This document shows, in pieces, positions 1 to 5,017 of a stretch of DNA of 5,017 bases. The stretch is from contig JAJFHB010000101.1 in NCBI GenBank assembly GCA_021775795.1, forward strand, positions 1 through 5,017, written 5' to 3'. Made by a program: the position numbers and the translations under genes. Below the pieces are notes generated by a model. It made no database searches and was not told the origin of the DNA. It saw only the letters and a list, made by a program, of their open reading frames with translations. The DNA comes from Hyphomicrobiales bacterium. GTDB lineage: Bacteria; Pseudomonadota; Alphaproteobacteria; Rhizobiales; JAJFHB01. Within the stretch, counting starts at the first letter, position 1; each line of letters begins with the position of its first letter.

Positions 1-1
1 C

Positions 2-1822
2 GAAAGCCTGTCTGAGGGGTTTGCGCTTTATGACGAGAATCAGGAACTGGTTTTGTGCAACACCACATACCGCGAAATGAACGAGGTTGCCGCCAGCCTG
101 ATCATGCCCGGCATGAAGTGGTTGTCGATGGTCCGGCTTGCAGCAGAGAGCGGGCACTATCCGCAAGCAAAGGACAGGCTCGAAGAATGGCTGGAAGAAC
201 AATCGTCGGCCGTATTGTTGCACGCTAAAAACCATGAACTGCAACACGGCGATGGCCGCTGGTATGCGGTCTCCAGCAACCCCACCCGGCAGGGCGGGTT
301 TGTCGTCACCCGTTCAGAAATTACCGCGCGCAAGAAGGCCGAAAGAGCGCAACAGGTAGCAGGCGATCTGGTGCGCCGTGTGCTCGAAGCCTGCCCGGTC
401 ATGATCATGATGAATCACTTCACCGACGGCACGGTGATCTACCGCAATCCAGCCAGCATGAAACTGTTCGGGGAACCTGATTCTGTCGTCAGTTTCTATG
501 CAAACCCCGCTGACCGGGATGTCTATAAGGAGCTGATGCGCAAACAGGGGTATGTCGATGATTTCACATATGACGCTTTGCGCCCCGACGGCAGCATTTT
601 TCCAGCCTCTGTTTCCGGCAGGTTGATCGACTACCAGGGCGATCAGGTCATCGTCTCCCACACGATTGACCTGACGGAACGGGTCGCCATGGAAGAACAA
701 CTTGAGCGCCAGCGGGACATTTTGCACCAGAGCGAAAAAATGTCAGCGCTCGGCGGTCTGCTCGCAGGCGTTGCCCATGAACTGAACAACCCCTTGTCCA
801 TCGTTGTCGGCCAGTCGTTGTTGTTGAAAGAAATCAGCGAAGATCCTGATACGGCAGCGCGAGCGGAGAAAATCGGCAAGGCCGCTGACCGCTGTGCCCG
901 CATTGTCAAAACCTTCCTTGCCATGGCGCGCCAGCAACCCTCTGAAGCAGCCAATGTTTCCCTCAATGAGATTGTCGAGGGTGCTCTTGAAGTTGCCGGT
1001 TATGCGATCCGCTCGTCCAACGTGGCGGTAACCCTGCAGCTCGCCAACGATCTGCCGTTCGTATGGGGGGAGAGTGATCAGCTCGCCCAGGTCTGCACCA
1101 ACCTTTTCCTGAATGCCGAAAGCGCGCTCGCCGAGCAGCAACACGAGCGCATTATCTGTGTCTCCAGCTATTTTGATGCCGAGGCGGGCCAGGTTGTGCT
1201 GAGTGTCGAGGACAATGGCCCAGGCATTTCTGAAGAAATTCTGCCACGTATTTTTGAACCCTTTTTCACCACCAAGGATGTTGGTGCCGGCACCGGCATT
1301 GGCCTCGCATTCTGCCACCGCATTGTCGCCACACACGGGGGCGAGTTGACCGTGACGTCAATACCAGGAGAGCGGACCGTATTTTGCGTTCGGCTGCCGC
1401 AAAGCGACCATGCCGCCGAGCCGGCGCCTGCCGATGAGCAGGCCGGGATTTCGGGCAGCAGTGAACATATTCTTGTCATTGATGACGAGGTGGATGTGGC
1501 GGAGTTGATTTCAGACATTCTCACCAGCGTCGGGCACAGCGTCACCGTGGCAAACTCTGGCGCCCGCGGACTGGAATTGATGGCAGAGAAGCCGTTTTCA
1601 CTCATCCTCAGCGATCTCAATATGCCTTCACTGAGTGGTGCGGATCTGTTCGAGCGATTAAGTCGTGACAATGAAGACCTTGTCGACCGGCTTGCCTTCA
1701 TAACAGGCGATACGATGAGCCCGCGGGCCCGGTCGTTCCTCGATCAATCAGGCCGCCCTTATCTGGAAAAGCCGATCCGGCCCGATGAATTGCGTGCCCT
1801 GGTGTCTCGCCTGTTGGGATGA
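2..1822 (+). CDS. Hybrid sensor histidine kinase, PAS-PAS-HisKA-HATPase-receiver (5' partial)
   Basis: This is a signal-sensing autokinase that passes phosphate from a histidine to its own C-terminal receiver. The reading frame is open to the left edge, and the first codons (ESLSEGFALYDENQELVLCN) are the typical opening of a PAS_7 domain, so the true start is outside the window and the TTG at 53 is internal. Numbering the visible residues from base 2: PAS_7 about 1-110; second PAS about 122-220; a short coiled linker; HisKA with the phosphorylated His259 in VAHELNNPL; N box Asn367/Asn371; ATP-binding DNGPG from Asp404; G2 box GAGTGIGLA at 428-436; an Ala/Glu-rich linker about 467-487; receiver 488 to the end with Asp494/Asp495, phosphoacceptor Asp538, Thr568 and Lys590. 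All key catalytic residues are present, so it should be active. No membrane segment is visible, which suggests a soluble kinase unless one lies upstream. No output domain follows the receiver, so a separate phosphotransfer or regulator partner is inferred. Confidence 0.95.
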   Translation, partial: ESLSEGFALYDENQELVLCNTTYREMNEVAASLIMPGMKWLSMVRLAAESGHYPQAKDRLEEWLEEQSSAVLLHAKNHELQHGDGRWYAVSSNPTRQGGFVVTRSEITARKKAERAQQVAGDLVRRVLEACPVMIMMNHFTDGTVIYRNPASMKLFGEPDSVVSFYANPADRDVYKELMRKQGYVDDFTYDALRPDGSIFPASVSGRLIDYQGDQVIVSHTIDLTERVAMEEQLERQRDILHQSEKMSALGGLLAGVAHELNNPLSIVVGQSLLLKEISEDPDTAARAEKIGKAADRCARIVKTFLAMARQQPSEAANVSLNEIVEGALEVAGYAIRSSNVAVTLQLANDLPFVWGESDQLAQVCTNLFLNAESALAEQQHERIICVSSYFDAEAGQVVLSVEDNGPGISEEILPRIFEPFFTTKDVGAGTGIGLAFCHRIVATHGGELTVTSIPGERTVFCVRLPQSDHAAEPAPADEQAGISGSSEHILVIDDEVDVAELISDILTSVGHSVTVANSGARGLELMAEKPFSLILSDLNMPSLSGADLFERLSRDNEDLVDRLAFITGDTMSPRARSFLDQSGRPYLEKPIRPDELRALVSRLLG

Positions 1823-1828
1823 AATGTT

Positions 1829-2644
1829 CTAGTGCGGATAGGAGCTGTTGAAAATCAGCGAACCTGTATCCCTTTCAGCTTCCGCCTCTGTGCAGCTTTC
1901 GCCTATCGGGACATTTTGCAGTCGGGGGCAGCTTTCCAGAAGCTGCTGAAGAGAAACATTGTCTGCAATGCGAACACGCGAAATGCAGGTTGCACCTTCG
2001 TCGGACCAGGCAGCCTCAAAATCCATGCCTTCGATCGGCAGATAAGGCTGCACACCGATGCGATCGTAGATATAGATCAAGGTGCCATCTATTGTCGTCG
2101 AAGTTCCATCGCCGCAGTAATCTGCCCGCAGCATGCGCACACAGGCATTGAAAAAATCCAGCATCGGGCGGCCATTTTGATCTTCGAGCCAGGGCTTGTA
2201 GCCGTAGCGCACACATTTTCCCTGAGCGCCTGAAGTGCAGATGATCTGAAATGACCCCTGTCTTGTGTCCAGGCTTCCGTCATCCAGCAGGTGTCCGGCA
2301 ATCGGCATTGCAAATCTCTCACCGTAAGGATCAGCAGTGCAGTAGGGCTGCCAGGTGCCGTCCGCATCGCGAAACGAGACATTGTGGAGAAGAACATCGC
2401 CGCCGGCGTCGGCCGGATCGGCCTCGACGCCATCAATGCGCAGACGGGTGCCATCTTCGAGTGTTAGTACAGCACCGACCAGTTGCGCACTGCCAAGGCT
2501 TGTTCCGTTCGTCAGATGCACGATGAATTCCGTGCCCACGACTTCAATCTTCTCAATGGAAGCCGCTTTGGCGGTCCGGTCTGAGAACGGCAGGCTCACC
2601 AAAAATACAAAAATGAGTAGCGTTCTTATTGTCAGATGGGGCAT
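1829..2644 (-). CDS. Secreted ADYC-domain protein
   Basis: This 271-residue protein has an N-terminal signal peptide (Arg7, hydrophobic core about 8-20, likely cleavage after AKA at 25-27), so it is exported. The mature part carries the hallmark of the ADYC family: A174-D-Y-C177 inside RMLRADYCGDG, preceded by conserved-looking KCVRYGYKPW (143-152) and NACVRM (166-171). Eight cysteines (102, 136, 144, 168, 177, 220, 239, 251) all lie in the mature region, which suits up to four disulfides in the periplasm or outside the cell. The function of the family is not known to me, and no catalytic motif is obvious. The ATG at 2644 follows an AGGTGA ribosome-binding sequence at about 5 bases. The gene ends 6 bp from the stop of the convergent kinase gene. 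The family assignment is recognition of the motif and its context, not a profile search. Confidence 0.88.
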   Translation of the reverse strand: MPHLTIRTLLIFVFLVSLPFSDRTAKAASIEKIEVVGTEFIVHLTNGTSLGSAQLVGAVLTLEDGTRLRIDGVEADPADAGGDVLLHNVSFRDADGTWQPYCTADPYGERFAMPIAGHLLDDGSLDTRQGSFQIICTSGAQGKCVRYGYKPWLEDQNGRPMLDFFNACVRMLRADYCGDGTSTTIDGTLIYIYDRIGVQPYLPIEGMDFEAAWSDEGATCISRVRIADNVSLQQLLESCPRLQNVPIGESCTEAEAERDTGSLIFNSSYPH

Positions 2645-2661
2645 GCGGTCACCTGTCCAGA

Positions 2662-2679
2662 CGGCCTCCGTTCAGGCCG
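2662..2679 (-). promoter_or_regulatory. Leader hairpin before the ADYC gene
   Basis: A perfect 6-bp inverted repeat (CGGCCT and AGGCCG with a 6-base loop) lies about 17 bases upstream of the ADYC start codon, just before its ribosome-binding site. If the promoter at 2688-2715 is used, this hairpin sits near the very 5' end of the mRNA, where it could stabilise the message. No U-run follows, so it is not a terminator. The structure is seen; the role is inferred. Confidence 0.35.
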
Positions 2680-2687
2680 CAGTGCAG

Positions 2688-2715
2688 ATGATACCTTATG
2701 GCAACAACAAGACAA
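2688..2715 (-). promoter_or_regulatory. Candidate sigma70-type promoter for the ADYC gene
   Basis: Reading the minus strand, TTGTCT (2715-2710) and TATCAT (2693-2688) are separated by 16 bases. They match the -35 consensus at 4 of 6 and the -10 consensus at 5 of 6 positions. Transcription would begin near 2681, giving a leader of about 36 bases. The -35 element falls in the T-rich tail of the preceding terminator, so the ADYC gene would be transcribed independently of the collagen-like gene. This was judged by eye. Confidence 0.4.
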
Positions 2716-2740
2716 AGCCGCCGATCTGGGATCGGCGGCT
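2704..2740 (-). terminator. Rho-independent terminator after the collagen-like gene
   Basis: A perfect 11-bp GC-rich stem (AGCCGCCGATC and its complement, 2716-2726 and 2730-2740) closes on a 3-base loop. On the minus strand it is followed directly by the T-rich tail TTGTCTTGTTGTT. It begins about 30 bp past the TAA of the collagen-like gene at 2771, the expected place and direction for its terminator. On the plus strand the tail is interrupted (GTCTCGTTTTGTC), so the minus direction is favoured. Confidence 0.85.
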
Positions 2741-2770
2741 GTCTCGTTTTGTCAGAACTGGGTGTCCGGT

Positions 2771-3100
2771 TTAGCGAACCTGGGCAACAGTTCCATCCGG
2801 CAGTTCGATGTCGAGGACGTTCACTGTGTCGGTGCCGTCAACGTTTGTGCCCTGCAGGTCTGTGCCGTTCGGGCCGGGAGCGCCGGGGCCACCTGGGCCA
2901 CCTGGGCCAGCCGGGCCGCCGCCGCCGCCACCGATGCGGATGCTGCCGCCGAAGGGTCCGCCAAATCCACCGATGATGATTTCGATGCCGTTTGTTGCGA
3001 TACGGTCGGGAGGCGTGTCGGCCTGAGCGGATGCTGAAGCTGCGAATACGCTGAGTGAGATAACTGCTGTGGCTGCTGCCAGGGTGATTTTCTTGAACAT
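2771..3100 (-). CDS. Small secreted Gly-rich protein with short collagen-like segment
   Basis: This 109-residue protein starts with a clear signal peptide: Lys3-Lys4, an Ala/Val/Leu core at about 5-23, and a likely cut after ASA (25) or AQA (27). The mature chain of about 82 residues has a Gly-rich part with hydrophobic pairs (IEIIIGGFGGPFGGSIRIGG, about 39-58). Then comes a run of Gly and a collagen-like Gly-X-Y stretch (GPAGPGGPGGPGAPGPNG, 62-79), and a polar tail rich in Asp, Thr and Val that ends at Arg109. It has no cysteine. Only about five Gly-X-Y triplets are in register, too few for a stable triple helix alone. A strong AAGGAG ribosome-binding site precedes the ATG by 8 bases. It has its own terminator and probably a CRP-like regulated promoter. 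I do not recognise a named family; a surface or matrix role is a guess from composition. Confidence 0.85.
   Translation of the reverse strand: MFKKITLAAATAVISLSVFAASASAQADTPPDRIATNGIEIIIGGFGGPFGGSIRIGGGGGGPAGPGGPGGPGAPGPNGTDLQGTNVDGTDTVNVLDIELPDGTVAQVR
2886..2932. repeat. 9-bp tandem repeat and GCC run coding the collagen-like segment
   Basis: On the plus strand GGGCCACCT occurs at 2886-2894 and 2895-2903, followed by the variant GGGCCAGCC at 2904-2912 and a partial GGGCC. A GCC trinucleotide run then extends to about 2932. The 9-base unit equals three codons, so gain or loss of a unit keeps the reading frame and changes only the Gly/Pro stretch. It may vary in length among strains. Confidence 0.7.
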
Positions 3101-3157
3101 GCGATCTTCTCCTTGAGATTTTCTGTTTTTCTCTGTGCTCGTCTGACACCAGATTTG

Positions 3158-3163
3158 GGTATA
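3158..3163 (-). promoter_or_regulatory. Candidate -10 element of the collagen-like gene
   Basis: The minus strand reads TATACC here, a 4-of-6 match to the -10 consensus. It would place the start of transcription near 3151, about 50 bases before the ATG at 3100. No good -35 is seen 16-18 bases upstream; the CRP-like palindrome covers or abuts that place. A missing -35 would fit an activator-dependent promoter. An AT-rich stretch (about 3206-3232) lies further upstream and could help polymerase binding. Confidence 0.35.
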
Positions 3164-3178
3164 GTGTCCAAACTACAC

Positions 3179-3194
3179 CGTGATACAGATCACA
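3179..3194 (-). promoter_or_regulatory. CRP/FNR-family-like operator
   Basis: The minus strand reads TGTGATCTGTATCACG: half-sites TGTGA and TCACG around a 6-base spacer, matching the CRP consensus TGTGA-N6-TCACA at 9 of 10 positions. The centre is near 3186.5. It is about 36 bases upstream of the start predicted from TATACC, or at the classical -41.5 if transcription starts near 3145. The flanking genes are both on the minus strand, so the collagen-like gene (ATG at 3100) is the only sensible target. Whether it activates or represses, and which regulator binds, cannot be told. Confidence 0.55.
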
Positions 3195-3292
3195 GGCCCG
3201 TCGCTTTTATGATTTTTCATGCAAAAAACTTACGAGATCGCCGGAGCGCTGGCGAAGATGAGGCAGGTAATTGAGGGTTTCTTCGGCTTTGC

Positions 3293-3700
3293 CTAATTCT
3301 GGCGGCGAAAATGAATTGAGGGATCACCCACCCTTGTGAGTTCCTCAATCGGCCTGGACATGAGCTTTTCGCCTTCTTCATCGTCGGCTGCGATCATGGC
3401 AAGCAGGTAACTCAGAAGCTCCGCTGCGATAGATTCCGGCTCATTGCCGTCGTCACGACTTACCAGCCCGTACTTTACCAGCCGGACAACCAGCTCTTTC
3501 TGCAGCTCATGGTCGGCGGCAGCAAAGACATCGAGGCTATGGGTTCTTTTCTCAAAGTCACGCCAGATCAGGGACAGGGCTTTTCCTACCCGCACCTGCA
3601 TGTCCTCGCCGGATGCAGCAATTTCGTCCAGCCGGGCGCGAAAGCCGCGCACCGCCCGATCCCGATCTGAACCCTCACCTTCCGGTAACCACTTGAACAT
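3293..3700 (-). CDS. Hypothetical small cytosolic protein
   Basis: I do not recognise this protein (135 residues from the chosen start, beginning MFKWLPEGEG). It has no signal peptide, no membrane segment and no cysteine. It is rich in Glu, Asp, Arg and Leu, and most of it looks helical, for example VRVGKALSLIWRDFEKR and the run around HELQKELVVRLVKYG. An acidic patch, AADDEEGEK, comes late, and the last residues (PSIHFRRQN) are basic. The ATG at 3700 is chosen because GGAGAGGGA lies just upstream; a GTG at 3739 extends the frame by 13 codons but has no ribosome-binding site. It is divergent from the BKACE gene, with 132 bp between start codons. The codon pattern, length and a plausible ribosome-binding site support a real gene. 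A role cannot be inferred. Confidence 0.75.
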   Translation of the reverse strand: MFKWLPEGEGSDRDRAVRGFRARLDEIAASGEDMQVRVGKALSLIWRDFEKRTHSLDVFAAADHELQKELVVRLVKYGLVSRDDGNEPESIAAELLSYLLAMIAADDEEGEKLMSRPIEELTRVGDPSIHFRRQN

Positions 3701-3722
3701 GCCTGTCCCTCTCCAGGAGATC

Positions 3723-3734
3723 AGAAAATTTTCT
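3723..3734. promoter_or_regulatory. AT-rich perfect palindrome in the divergent intergenic region
   Basis: AGAAAATTTTCT is a perfect 12-bp palindrome. It lies 23 bp upstream of the hypothetical gene's ATG and about 100 bp upstream of the BKACE start. It could be an operator for a dimeric regulator of the divergent pair, or part of the AT-rich promoter of the hypothetical gene. No regulator gene is next to it. Such short AT palindromes can arise by chance. Confidence 0.25.
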
Positions 3735-3771
3735 ATCACGTTCAGGGCAGCGGCGGAACCGTCACATGTTG

Positions 3772-3801
3772 TTGGTCAGCGGCGCTCGAAAAGATTAGAT
3801 T
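3772..3801 (+). promoter_or_regulatory. Candidate promoter for the BKACE-CMD operon
   Basis: TTGGTC (3772-3777) and TAGATT (3796-3801) are separated by 18 bases and resemble sigma70 -35 and -10 elements, at 4 of 6 matches each. The start of transcription would be near 3808, leaving a leader of about 25 bases with the ribosome-binding site. It is the best match in the 132-bp gap, judged by eye. Confidence 0.4.
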
Positions 3802-3832
3802 GCACCGGGTTTTGTCAAAGACAGGAGTTTCA

Positions 3833-4717
3833 ATGTCCCGCGATGTCATCGTCACCTGTGCCGTTACCGGCGGCCACGAGAACCATACCAAACATCCAGA
3901 CTTTCCAATCACGCCGGACCAGATCGCCGCTGCATGTCTGGAAGCGCGCGCCGCAGGCGCAGCCATTGTACATATTCATGTCCGTGATCCCGAGACAGGC
4001 ACACCGACAGGTGAGCCATCTTTGTACAGGGCAGTTGTGGAGCGCATTCGCGAAAGCGGTTCGGATGTCCTCATCAACTTGACGTCGGGCTATGGCGGAC
4101 GTTTTGTGCCAGGCGACGACGACCCGCATGTTGGTGGGCCCGGGACCAATCTGATGGCGCCTGAAGCCCGCATGATTCATGTGCAGGAACTTCGCCCTGA
4201 CATCTGCACGCTGGATGTGGGGACGTTGAACTTTGGTGAGCGGGTTTTCATGAACACGCCGCCGCATCTGCGCATCATGGCGCAGATCGCCCGCGATGCC
4301 GGCGTCAAACCGGAGATTGAGTGTTTTGAGCCCGGACACATCATGTTCGCCCAGCAACTCATAGCGGAAGGCCTCATCGAAGCGCCGCCGATGTTTCAGC
4401 TCTGCCTGGGTATCCCCTACGGTTCACCTGCAATACCGGAAATGATGACTTTAATGCGGAACCTGCTGCCTGAAGGTGCCAACTGGGCCGGTTTCGGCAT
4501 ATCGCGCCAGGAATTCCCCATGGTTGCGCAAGCGGTATCGCTTGGGGGGCATGTCCGCGTCGGTCTGGAAGACAATCTCTATCTCGGTAAGGGCGAGTGG
4601 GCGACGAACGGAAAGCTTGTCGAACGGGCCGCAAATATCATCCGGGATTTGGGGGCAGAAGTGGCTGAGCCGGCGCGTGCCGCTGAATTGCTCGGTCTTG
4701 GCCCACGCACCCAATAG
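3833..4717 (+). CDS. Beta-keto acid cleavage enzyme (BKACE, DUF849 family)
   Basis: Members of this family are Zn-dependent TIM-barrel enzymes. They condense a beta-keto acid with acetyl-CoA and split it into acetoacetate and a new acyl-CoA; the founding member is 3-keto-5-aminohexanoate cleavage enzyme, and others act on dehydrocarnitine. The protein is 294 residues, a usual length. It shows VTCAVTGG near the N-terminus; HIHVRDP with the presumed metal ligands His47 and His49; LTSGYGG at about residue 85; TLDVGTLNFG in the middle; and VRVGLEDNLY with Glu246 as the third presumed ligand. From memory it resembles the dehydrocarnitine-cleaving type in several blocks (FQLCLGIP, MVAQAV, ATNGKLVERAA), but substrate cannot be assigned from this. 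The ATG at 3833 has AGGAG 5 bases upstream and matches the normal family start; a TTG at 3800 is in frame but unsupported. It is the first gene of a two-or-more-gene operon. Confidence 0.93.
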   Translation: MSRDVIVTCAVTGGHENHTKHPDFPITPDQIAAACLEARAAGAAIVHIHVRDPETGTPTGEPSLYRAVVERIRESGSDVLINLTSGYGGRFVPGDDDPHVGGPGTNLMAPEARMIHVQELRPDICTLDVGTLNFGERVFMNTPPHLRIMAQIARDAGVKPEIECFEPGHIMFAQQLIAEGLIEAPPMFQLCLGIPYGSPAIPEMMTLMRNLLPEGANWAGFGISRQEFPMVAQAVSLGGHVRVGLEDNLYLGKGEWATNGKLVERAANIIRDLGAEVAEPARAAELLGLGPRTQ

Positions 4718-4731
4718 GGGAGGACTACGAG

Positions 4732-5017
4732 ATGTTTGAGAACCGGCCTTTGCGCCTTGGCCCTCTGCCAGCTTCACAATGGAGCGATGAACAGGCCGAG
4801 ATACTCAAACCTGCCGCCTCGGACAAAGGCTTGGGTCGCGGTGTCATAAATGTCTTCGCAACTCTCATCCGACACCCCAAGTTGTGTAAGCGCTGGTTTG
4901 TTTTTGCCGGCCACGTGATGTTCAAATCAACGCTTGCACCACGTGACCGGGAGATCTTGATCCTGCGCACCGCCTGGCTGTGCCGCTCACCCTACGAGTG
5001 GGGCCAGCACGTTTCTT
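4732..5017 (+). CDS. Carboxymuconolactone decarboxylase / AhpD-like family protein (3' partial)
   Basis: The visible 95 residues begin MFENRPLRLGPLPASQW and run off the right edge; members of this type are usually about 180-200 residues, so roughly half is seen. The pattern NVFATLIRHPKLCKRWFVFAGHVMF, then STLAPRDREILILRTAWLC and YEWGQHV, is typical of the CMD/AhpD-like alpha-helical fold, where the Glu and His of YEWGQHV lie in the active-site region. Proteins with this pattern are often annotated as 4-carboxymuconolactone decarboxylase, but many are unassigned, so a specific reaction is not claimed. The ATG follows GGGGAGGA by about 8 bases. It starts 14 bp after the BKACE stop on the same strand, so the two are surely cotranscribed and probably work on the same compound. 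Confidence 0.88.
   Translation, partial: MFENRPLRLGPLPASQWSDEQAEILKPAASDKGLGRGVINVFATLIRHPKLCKRWFVFAGHVMFKSTLAPRDREILILRTAWLCRSPYEWGQHVS

Noticed and set aside
53..55. TTG as start of the kinase gene
   Set aside because: The frame is open to the left edge, and the preceding codons encode conserved PAS_7 sequence (SLSEGFALYD), so it is an internal Leu codon.
743..1336. Long minus-strand open frame inside the kinase gene
   Set aside because: It is antisense to the conserved HisKA and ATPase domains, with no recognisable domain or ribosome-binding site; a codon-bias shadow.
1843..1858. Small GCTG/CAGC hairpin near the convergent stops
   Set aside because: The stem is only 4 bp with an 8-base loop and no U-tract, so it is unlikely to terminate transcription.
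2808..3026. Plus-strand Pro-rich frame opposite the collagen-like gene
   Set aside because: Its proline run is simply the complement of the Gly codons of the minus-strand gene, which has a signal peptide, a strong ribosome-binding site and a terminator.
3239..3254. Hairpin CGCCGGAGCGCTGGCG as terminator of the hypothetical gene
   Set aside because: On the minus strand the stem has an A-C mismatch and the T-run begins 9-10 bases after it, so it is only a weak candidate.
3701..3739. GTG start at 3739 for the hypothetical gene
   Set aside because: It has no ribosome-binding site, whereas the ATG at 3700 follows GGAGAGGGA; the extra 13 residues largely read through that ribosome-binding region.
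3800..3832. TTG start at 3800 for the BKACE gene
   Set aside because: It overlaps the likely -10 element and lacks a ribosome-binding site; the ATG at 3833 has AGGAG and fits the family N-terminus.
3444..4082. Plus-strand open frame of 212 codons spanning the hypothetical gene and the BKACE start
   Set aside because: Its Ser/Arg/Pro-rich product is typical of a shadow frame, and it overlaps two better supported genes, one of them with clear family motifs.

Overview
The window looks like an ordinary chromosomal segment of a moderately GC-rich alphaproteobacterium. This rests on a PAS_7-type hybrid histidine kinase, an ADYC-domain secreted protein, a BKACE (DUF849) enzyme with a carboxymuconolactone-decarboxylase-family partner, and the overall codon use. 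The genus cannot be fixed from the sequence alone. I see no rRNA, tRNA, CRISPR array, insertion sequence, integrase or attachment site.

Layout. Bases 2-1822 (+) hold the C-terminal 606 residues of a hybrid sensor kinase (PAS-PAS-HisKA-HATPase-receiver); its start lies left of the window. It converges, with only 6 bp between stop codons, on a minus-strand gene (1829-2644) for a secreted, cysteine-rich ADYC-domain protein. Upstream of that, also on the minus strand, lies a small secreted Gly-rich protein with a short collagen-like stretch (2771-3100). A perfect 11-bp hairpin terminator (2716-2740) separates the two, and a candidate promoter for the ADYC gene overlaps the terminator's T-rich tail. 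The 192-bp gap 3101-3292 holds a CRP-like palindrome (3179-3194) upstream of the collagen-like gene. Next is a small unrecognised cytosolic protein (3293-3700, minus).

A 132-bp divergent intergenic region follows. From it, a plus-strand operon starts with a beta-keto acid cleavage enzyme (3833-4717). Fourteen bases later comes a carboxymuconolactone decarboxylase/AhpD-like protein (4732 to the window end, truncated on the right).

How the genes work together. The two plus-strand metabolic genes are tightly coupled and probably belong to one catabolic pathway whose substrate cannot be read from the sequence. The two secreted minus-strand genes are neighbours but seem to be separate transcription units. 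The kinase has no visible partner gene and ends in its own receiver domain. No clear new defence or mobile system is present. The best leads are the unrecognised small gene, the CRP-like site controlling a collagen-like secreted protein, and the undefined substrate of the BKACE/CMD pair.
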